A stretch of DNA of 64,000 nucleotides, taken from NCBI GenBank assembly GCA_963784575.1, contig CAWARU010000001.1, forward strand, positions 2,790,001 to 2,854,000, read 5' to 3'. The stretch is from CAWARU01 sp963784575 (GTDB lineage Bacteria > Pseudomonadota > Gammaproteobacteria > UBA6186 > Azoamicaceae). Under the pieces are notes generated by a model. That model was not told the DNA's origin. It made no database searches and saw nothing but the letters and a program-made list of their open reading frames with translations. Numbering within the stretch: position 1 is the stretch's first letter; each line of letters opens with the position of its first letter. The translations under genes were made by a program, and so were the position numbers. This document shows, one piece after another, positions 58,403 through 64,000 of the stretch.

Positions 58403-60280
58403 ATGGCAATTTCAAGTACAGACTTAAAATCTGAATTAATGATAGCAATGATTCGAGAAGATGTAGCCGAAGCAGCAAGAATTCTTGATAAGGATCCGAG
58501 CTTAGTCAATCATGATAATCCACTTTGGTACGCCGTTCATATGGCGCTTAAGGAAAAAAGTAATTTTGCCATCTGTGAACTTCTGCTGCAAAGAGGTGCT
58601 GATGTAAATCATGTGGATGATAACAGAAGTTCTATCTTGATAGAACTTATGGCAAATCACTCCGAGACCCACTCAACTCCTGCTATTAATCTTGCATTAC
58701 AAAATTTTTTCAGATCATTGGTCGTTGATTGGCATGCGGATGTGAACTTGCTCGATAGCTTGAATATGCCTGCAATCTGTTATGCGATAAAAAATGATAA
58801 TGTTGAAGCGGTAAGACTGCTGGTGGAACAGGGAGCAAGATTTGAATTCTTGAAAAATGTGTCAAACATCGGTTTTCTTTCAAATATAAAAGATACGCGG
58901 ATCCTCATGGCAGTTTTATTCAGAACAGACGCGGTTCGACATTTGCAGGAAAATTCCATTTCTTGGAATTTTAAGTCTTTTATTCTGTATAGGCCCATGT
59001 TTGTTCTAGGGTTCCTAGAACAATGTTACGAGTATGATTGATTACATGAGCAAGATTTCTATCCGATTCACCATATTCTGATAAATTTATCACTAGACCA
59101 ACAAAGTAAAGATTGGATTAATTATTTACTTCGAGTTGGTACTCCTTTTGATGCATTAAATGATGATGAAACCTGTTATGATGTTGCAGGGAGGAGAGAA
59201 CATTTTAGTCTACAAGCAAAATTTTTAAGTTGCCGTACGTTATATCGCAGAATTTTTTCCGATAAATTAGATTCCGAACAACTTAAAACTATACTAGATT
59301 CCGGGACTCCACTTACAATTCGCAGTGCCATGATGGATCGACTCGATACGCCTTTGCATTTTGCCTGCAGAGTAGGTACAAAATCAGCGCGAGTAATTAT
59401 GGATGTCGTCAGGCGATTGCCTTTTTCGCAGCGTCGCGATGTATTGCTTGCCAAAAATGCTGCAGGAGAAACACCATTCGATGTTCTCAAAATACGAATT
59501 TCAAAAGTAGAGTCTTTGGAGGCCATGGAGCCTGTGGAATCCTCTGAGTCTTCTGCACACCCGGTATCCTCTGCACCATTGGTATCCTACGTACCTATCT
59601 CTGCATCTAAGTCTGAATTACATTCCCTATTAGATGAACTTTGCGATTTAATGAAAAATTTGGTGGATAAATCTGTTGTTGTTTTGAAGCAGTCAGTAAG
59701 TCTCTCTCTGGGCCAAATATTGCAGAAAAAATTGCAAGATCTACAACAAGGAATAAAAGCCAAGATTTTTTACCTAGCACATGATTCAAACTTTTTAGCT
59801 TTACCAAAATGCGAAGATCTCATCGAAAAGGCATTTTATAAATCTGTAGGGAGCTCTACCTTGCAGGAGATCAGCAAAAAACGTTTGCAAACGCAGTTGC
59901 AGGAAGTTTTAGTAGAAGCTTTGGATGCTACCAAACGAAGTAAAAATGCAACTGAGGATTATATGGTAAAACTCCGTGCGGATAAGTCTCTGGATATAGT
60001 GGGGGTCATCAGAAATCAGGAAGCAGAGGATGATGCTTTGAAGCTAAAGATGGAGAAAGATGCTCTGAAAAAAATACTGACTGAAAAGACACTCTCCCGC
60101 CCCTATCAAACCATTCTTGAATATTGCGAAGATATCCAATTTCATGGTTTGCATTTCAAATGGTCAGAGGTTTTTGGAGCAAGTGAGGGATTTTCTTTGC
60201 CGCCTCTCTATTCCGATGTCAATAAGATGAAAGCTTCTGAGGAGGAAGAAAGGGATATTAAAAAACGCCGTTTTGAATAA
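58403..60280 (+). pseudogene. Ankyrin/F-box-like effector paralogue 3, split by an in-frame TGA
   Basis: The frame from 58403 stops at TGA (59039-59041) and continues in the same frame without another stop to 60280, 625 codons in all. The N-terminal half has ankyrin units (FAICELLLQRGADVNHVDDN, NDNVEAVRLLVEQGARFEFL). The second half starts HEQDFYPIHHILINL and DTPLHFACRVGTKSARVIMD, matching the paralogues, then LMKNLVDKSVVVLKQSV and a degenerate F-box-like stretch. It ends ERDIKKRRFE, again basic plus F-x. Aligned paralogues have Asn or Arg near the stop, so a CGA to TGA change is possible. Apart from this codon the gene looks intact. Confidence 0.72.
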
Positions 60281-60290
60281 AAGGATGTTT

Positions 60291-61244
60291 TTAATAAATT
60301 TTTTTGCAACTAACCCTAGCCCAATCGCCTTTACTTTCTACTTCAATATCTTGAAAATTGTATTCCTGTAGCCTTGCTGTAATAGCAGTGGATTGCGTTG
60401 TTAATATTCCTGAGAGAACCAAATCCCCGCCAGGTTTAAGGAGAGTTGCAAAACGAGGGATGAGTTCAATGATGGGATCTGCCAAGATATTAGCTAGGAT
60501 CAGATCTGCACGGGGATTATTTCCTTGGGTTTCGCGATTAAAGAGTTCGGGGGTCGTGGTCATCAATTGTGATTCAGTGATGCCATTTTTTTCGGCATTA
60601 TTGCGGGTGCTTTGCAGGGCTTGCTTATCATGATCGACTGCGATCACACGAGTTGCTCCGAGCATGACTGCTGCCAGACTTAAAATGCCGGAACCAGAAC
60701 CATAATCTATGACTAAGCAGCCGCGAGGCGGATGAGCATCTAGCCACTCCAGACAAAGTGCTGTTGTCTCATGAGTTCCGGTGCCAAAGGCAAGGCCGGG
60801 ATCGAGTTTTATGATAATGGGTTGCAATGTTTTTTGAATGGATTCCAGAATCTTTTTATCTTCATGCCAGCTTGGAATGATCCAAAGACGTTTGCCAAAG
60901 TGCAGGGGTTTGAACTGATCAAGTGATGCCTGCACCCAATTTTGATCTTCTAGATTTTCAATGCGAAGCGAATTCAAAATACTATCGGTTTGTTGCTCAT
61001 CAAAAGAGGCAAGCAAATTTTTCTTTAAATATTTTTTGATGCCAATTAAATCGGAATGTGCCTCGAATAATCCAGTGACGGTGGTTGTGGGCCAAAGCGG
61101 CGTTTCTTCGGGTTTTGGCTCAAAGAGGGGATGATCTTTAGCATCTTGCATGGTAACCGCTAAAGCACCGGCATCGCTTAAATATTCAGAAAGCAAATCG
61201 GCATGTGCATCATCAATTTCAAAAGTGAGTTGTAACCAGGCCAT
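60291..61244 (-). CDS. prmA: Ribosomal protein L11 methyltransferase
   Basis: The product is 317 residues, slightly longer than E. coli PrmA (293). The N-terminal L11-binding domain (MAWLQLTFEIDDAHADLLSE) is followed by a linker and the SAM domain with LDPGLAFGTGTHETTALCLE, VIDYGSGSGILSLAAVML and the catalytic-side LANILADPI. It trimethylates L11 in the cytoplasm. The gene lies between accC (across the Phd-PIN pair) and the three tandem paralogues; its end is ten bases from the end of paralogue 3. Confidence 0.93.
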   Translation of the reverse strand: MAWLQLTFEIDDAHADLLSEYLSDAGALAVTMQDAKDHPLFEPKPEETPLWPTTTVTGLFEAHSDLIGIKKYLKKNLLASFDEQQTDSILNSLRIENLEDQNWVQASLDQFKPLHFGKRLWIIPSWHEDKKILESIQKTLQPIIIKLDPGLAFGTGTHETTALCLEWLDAHPPRGCLVIDYGSGSGILSLAAVMLGATRVIAVDHDKQALQSTRNNAEKNGITESQLMTTTPELFNRETQGNNPRADLILANILADPIIELIPRFATLLKPGGDLVLSGILTTQSTAITARLQEYNFQDIEVESKGDWARVSCKKIY

Positions 61245-61344
61245 ATTAGTAATATTGAAGTTAGGTTTCCAAAATTTCCATTATAAAGCATTTTCATATA
61301 TAATTATATATTGACTATATTTAAATGACTATAGGAATATTAAA

Positions 61345-61594
61345 ATGGGCATATCAATGGAATCCATTCCAGCCGGTGAATTTAAAGCTAAATGCTTGGG
61401 TCTTATAGAGGAAGTACACGAATCGGGCAAACCTGTAATAGTGACAAAAAAGGGGGGAGCCTATGGTTATAGTTGTTCCATATGAGTCTGTAGAGACCCC
61501 AAAGCAAGAGATTTTTGGAAGCATGAAGGATACTATCACAATAACTGGGGATATAATGTCTCCAATTGATGTAGAGTGGGATGCTGACAAGTGA
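61345..61594 (+). pseudogene. Phd/YefM-type antitoxin, frameshift in a G run
   Basis: The frame from 61345 reads SIPAGEFKAKCLGLIEEVHE and KPVIVTKKG, a Phd/YefM N-terminal dimer and DNA-binding fold, then shifts at six G near 61453. Removing one G gives GEPMVIVVPYESVETPK and a toxin-binding tail to 61594, about 82 residues. The stop overlaps the start of the PIN toxin (GTGA), as in coupled toxin-antitoxin pairs. The homopolymer makes a read error likely. Confidence 0.75.
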
Positions 61595-62010
61595 TAGAGT
61601 ATCCTATTCTGTTTGATACGCATTCATGGCTTTGGATTCTCGCGGGTGAAAAGAGATTTTCTAATAAGATTTTGTCTTTGGTTGATGAGAAGAGAAAAAA
61701 TAACGGGCTATATTTAGCAGATATTTCCTTATGGGAAGTTTCTATGTTGGCAAGTAAAGGACGAATTACACTAGGACAACCGACACTTTCCTGGCTAAAA
61801 ATTGCAATCAAGACTTCAAATGTACAGTTGGTACATTTGACTCCAGAAATTTCGGTCGAGAGTACAGAACTTCCTGGTAATTTCCACGGCGATCCTTCTG
61901 ATAGAATCATTGTTGCGAGTGCTCGCATTTTAAATCTTGCAATTTTAACAAAGGATAAAAAAATATTGGCTTACGGAAATGAGCATCGAGTACATACTGT
62001 AAGCATCTGA
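61591..62010 (+). CDS. PIN-domain toxin (VapC-like)
   Basis: The product is 139 residues from a GTG start that overlaps the antitoxin stop. PIN-domain acidic residues are visible: LFDTHSWLW (first Asp), DISLWEVSML (Glu region) and GDPSDRIIVASA (Asp cluster), with LTKDKKILAYG at the end. Such ribonucleases cut tRNA or rRNA until held by the antitoxin. Pairing with a Phd-type antitoxin is common for this PIN branch. It is convergent with accC, six bases from its end. Confidence 0.87.
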   Translation: MIEYPILFDTHSWLWILAGEKRFSNKILSLVDEKRKNNGLYLADISLWEVSMLASKGRITLGQPTLSWLKIAIKTSNVQLVHLTPEISVESTELPGNFHGDPSDRIIVASARILNLAILTKDKKILAYGNEHRVHTVSI

Positions 62011-62015
62011 TTATT

Positions 62016-63356
62016 TTATAATGCCAATTTTTTTTCTAAGTAATGGATATTGGTACCACCGGTACGAAAATTACCATCCCGGATCAAATCATAGTGGAGT
62101 GGAATATTAGTTTTGATCCCTTCAATCACAATTTCATCTAAAGCATTGCGCATTTTGGCGATGGCGGTGTCGCGATCTTCACCAAAAGTGATCAATTTCC
62201 CAATCAGGGAATCGTAGTAGGGCGGCACGACATAACCACTGTAAATATGCGAATCAAAGCGGACTCCAAAACCACCAGGCGCATGAAATTGCTGAATTTT
62301 GCCAGGGCTTGGGATGAAACTTTTGGCATCTTCGGCATTGATACGGCATTCGATGGCATGGCCTTTGATACGGACATCTTTTTGTTCAATTGACAGAGGT
62401 TCGCCTGCAGCTATTCTAAGTTGCTCTTTCACAATATCAATGCCAGTGATCATTTCAGTGACAGGATGTTCCACTTGGATGCGGGTATTCATTTCAATGA
62501 AATAGAACTTGCCATCTTCATACAAAAATTCAAAGGTGCCTGCACCGCGATAGCCTAATTCAAGGCAGGCATTCACACAGCTTTCGCCAATTTTCTTGCG
62601 TTGCTCATGCGTGATGCCAGGGGCAGGAGCTTCTTCGAGTACTTTTTGATGGCGGCGCTGCATGGAGCAATCGCGTTCGCCTAAGTAAATTGCATTGCCT
62701 TTGCCATCTGCTAACACTTGAATTTCAATATGGCGTGGATGTTCCAAAAACTTTTCCATGTAAACAGAAGCATTGTTAAAGGCAGCTTTGGCTTCTGCTT
62801 TGGTCATTTGAATCGCGTTTAGAAGAGCAGCTTCACTTCGTACCACTCGCATACCGCGGCCGCCACCACCGCCCGCTGCCTTAATGATGACAGGATATCC
62901 AATGTCACGTGCCATTTTTAAATTGTAATCGGGATCGTCTGGTAACTCGCCATTAGAACCCGGTACACAGGGCACACCTGATTTTTTCATGATCTGAATT
63001 GCAGAAACTTTGTCCCCCATTTGCAGAATATTTTCTGCTTTGGGACCAATAAAAATGAAACCACTGTCTTCGACACGTTCTGCAAAATCGGCATTTTCTG
63101 CAAGAAACCCATACCCCGGATGAATAGCGACCGCATCAGTAATTTCCGCAGCTGAAATAATAGCCGGAATGTTTAAATAGCTTTGTGCTGATTTAGGAGG
63201 TCCGATGCAAACCGATTCATCTGCTAAACGCACATGCATGAGAGAACTGTCTGCTGTCGAATGTACGGCAACAGTCTTAATGCCTAGCTCGCGACAGGCT
63301 CGAAGGATTCGTAGTGCAATCTCACCACGGTTTGCAATCACAACTTTATCTAACAT
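62016..63356 (-). CDS. accC: Biotin carboxylase subunit of acetyl-CoA carboxylase
   Basis: The product is 446 residues, standard. The ATP-grasp glycine loop AAGGGGGRGMRVV, the N-terminal VVIANRGEIALRILRA, YLGERDCSMQRRHQKVLEEA and EMNTRIQVEHPVTE are intact. It carboxylates the biotin on AccB using ATP and bicarbonate, the first half-reaction of fatty-acid synthesis. It follows accB after 73 bases and is co-transcribed with it. Confidence 0.96.
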   Translation of the reverse strand: MLDKVVIANRGEIALRILRACRELGIKTVAVHSTADSSLMHVRLADESVCIGPPKSAQSYLNIPAIISAAEITDAVAIHPGYGFLAENADFAERVEDSGFIFIGPKAENILQMGDKVSAIQIMKKSGVPCVPGSNGELPDDPDYNLKMARDIGYPVIIKAAGGGGGRGMRVVRSEAALLNAIQMTKAEAKAAFNNASVYMEKFLEHPRHIEIQVLADGKGNAIYLGERDCSMQRRHQKVLEEAPAPGITHEQRKKIGESCVNACLELGYRGAGTFEFLYEDGKFYFIEMNTRIQVEHPVTEMITGIDIVKEQLRIAAGEPLSIEQKDVRIKGHAIECRINAEDAKSFIPSPGKIQQFHAPGGFGVRFDSHIYSGYVVPPYYDSLIGKLITFGEDRDTAIAKMRNALDEIVIEGIKTNIPLHYDLIRDGNFRTGGTNIHYLEKKLAL

Positions 63357-63429
63357 ACAATTTTTACTCTGATTTTACCCTGACGGTGATTTTAACGGTG
63401 ATCTAACCGTAATATTAAAATGCCAGTGC

Positions 63430-64000
63430 TTACTCTTTGCTGATAATAAAGAGCGGTTGACCGAATTCCACTGGCTGGCCGTTTTCTACTAAGATACGTT
63501 TAATTTTGCCGCTGGCATCTGCTTCGATTTGATTCAGCATCTTCATTGCCTCGATGATGCACAAGGTATCGCCGATTTTGACATTTTGTCCGACGTCAAC
63601 GAAAGGTTTGTCGTTCGGGCTGGGGGCGCGGTAAAAAGTGCCGACCATAGGAGATGTCATGTTGTGATCATTGGGTGATGTATCGCCCACAGGTGCGGAC
63701 TGCGCAGCAGATGCCGTAGCGGAATGAGCTGCGCTGCCAGTTTGCTGTGAGCCAGTTGTTCCGCTCATGCCTGGCATACCCTGGCCATGCATATTGCTTG
63801 TAGCTACATTCCCCGGATGCCCCGGTATATTGCCAGCTCCCCCGCTCACAAGACCATGTCCCATTCCAGGAATTGGTGTATAATAAGCTTGTGCAGGTAC
63901 ATTGCTGCTATGCCGGCTTACCCGCACCAGTTCCTCGCCTTCCCGTATTTCAATCTCTGAAATATTAGATTCCTCTAACATTTCAATTAGTTTCTTAACT
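63430..64000 (-). CDS. accB: Biotin carboxyl carrier protein (5' end outside the window)
   Basis: The frame is open to the window edge: codons before the internal ATG at 63981 read VKKLIEM, the normal AccB N-terminus, so the true start is outside. At least 189 residues remain, more than the usual 150-160. The extra length is a linker rich in Gly, Met, His, Ser, Ala (about 30-100). The biotinyl domain follows with the lysine motif CIIEAMKMLNQIEAD. AccB carries CO2 between AccC and the carboxyltransferase. Confidence 0.94.
   Translation of the reverse strand, partial: VKKLIEMLEESNISEIEIREGEELVRVSRHSSNVPAQAYYTPIPGMGHGLVSGGAGNIPGHPGNVATSNMHGQGMPGMSGTTGSQQTGSAAHSATASAAQSAPVGDTSPNDHNMTSPMVGTFYRAPSPNDKPFVDVGQNVKIGDTLCIIEAMKMLNQIEADASGKIKRILVENGQPVEFGQPLFIISKE

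Noticed and set aside
58403..60280. TGA recoded as an amino acid
   Set aside because: TGA clearly ends other genes here, such as the integrin-like gene at 9236 and the type III PKS at 21234, and no selenocysteine element or family fits.
1..64000. tRNA, rRNA or other stable RNA genes
   Set aside because: I looked through the intergenic stretches for T-loop (GGTTCGAATC-like) sequences and cloverleaf ends and found none that hold up.

Overview
The window reads as a chromosome segment of a host-associated gammaproteobacterium, most likely a member of the Legionellales (Coxiella, Legionella or Berkiella-like lineages). The housekeeping genes are gammaproteobacterial: tolQRAB-pal-cpoB with ybgC, argS, gyrA, ubiG, dusB-fis, prmA and accBC. 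They are interleaved with large proteins carrying eukaryote-like modules (ankyrin, F-box-like, Sel1, TPR-like, FG-GAP propeller, nuclear-localisation-like basic tails). This mix is typical of amoeba- or cell-associated bacteria with a large effector repertoire. The assignment is inference from gene content, with no marker RNA gene in view.

Layout. 1-1.3 kb: the edge of an insertion sequence. 1.5-2.85 kb: a small exported protein and an M48 protease. 3.4-9.2 kb: a 1945-residue protein with an integrin-alpha-like architecture. 9.2-12.6 kb: gph and a bufferin (copper-binding RiPP) operon bufA1-bufA2-bufB-bufC. 12.6-19.0 kb: argS-sel1-ubiG divergent from gyrA, bracketed by inverted copies of a dispersed repeat. 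19.1-22.2 kb: an MBL hydrolase, type III polyketide synthase and methyltransferase cluster. 22.2-36.7 kb: effector-like genes (papain-like protease plus ankyrin; ankyrin plus F-box plus Sel1; a 1545-residue solenoid; a 744-residue basic SP-rich protein) around a dipZ gene. 36.7-43.2 kb: the Tol-Pal operon. 43.2-47.4 kb: a toxin-antitoxin island (HEPN-like, HicAB, MntA-HepT, HipA-like/HIRAN). 47.5-53.5 kb: M15 peptidase, an acyl-CoA dehydrogenase, an orphan 615-residue protein between two palindromic repeats, and HtrA. 53.7-64 kb: fis, dusB, prmA, accC and accB on the minus strand, interrupted by three tandem plus-strand ankyrin/F-box-like paralogues and a Phd-PIN module.

Two themes stand out. 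First, five effector-like proteins at three loci share a C-terminal signature: basic residues, then [K/R]-F-x and the stop codon. Second, at least a dozen genes carry single-base lesions, mostly one-base insertions, including four in the otherwise well conserved essential gene gyrA. Insertion dominance and damage to an essential gene point to an unpolished long-read assembly for many of them. Three in-frame nonsense codons and the clustering in the bufferin genes leave room for real decay. I type all such genes as pseudogene and describe the repaired product.
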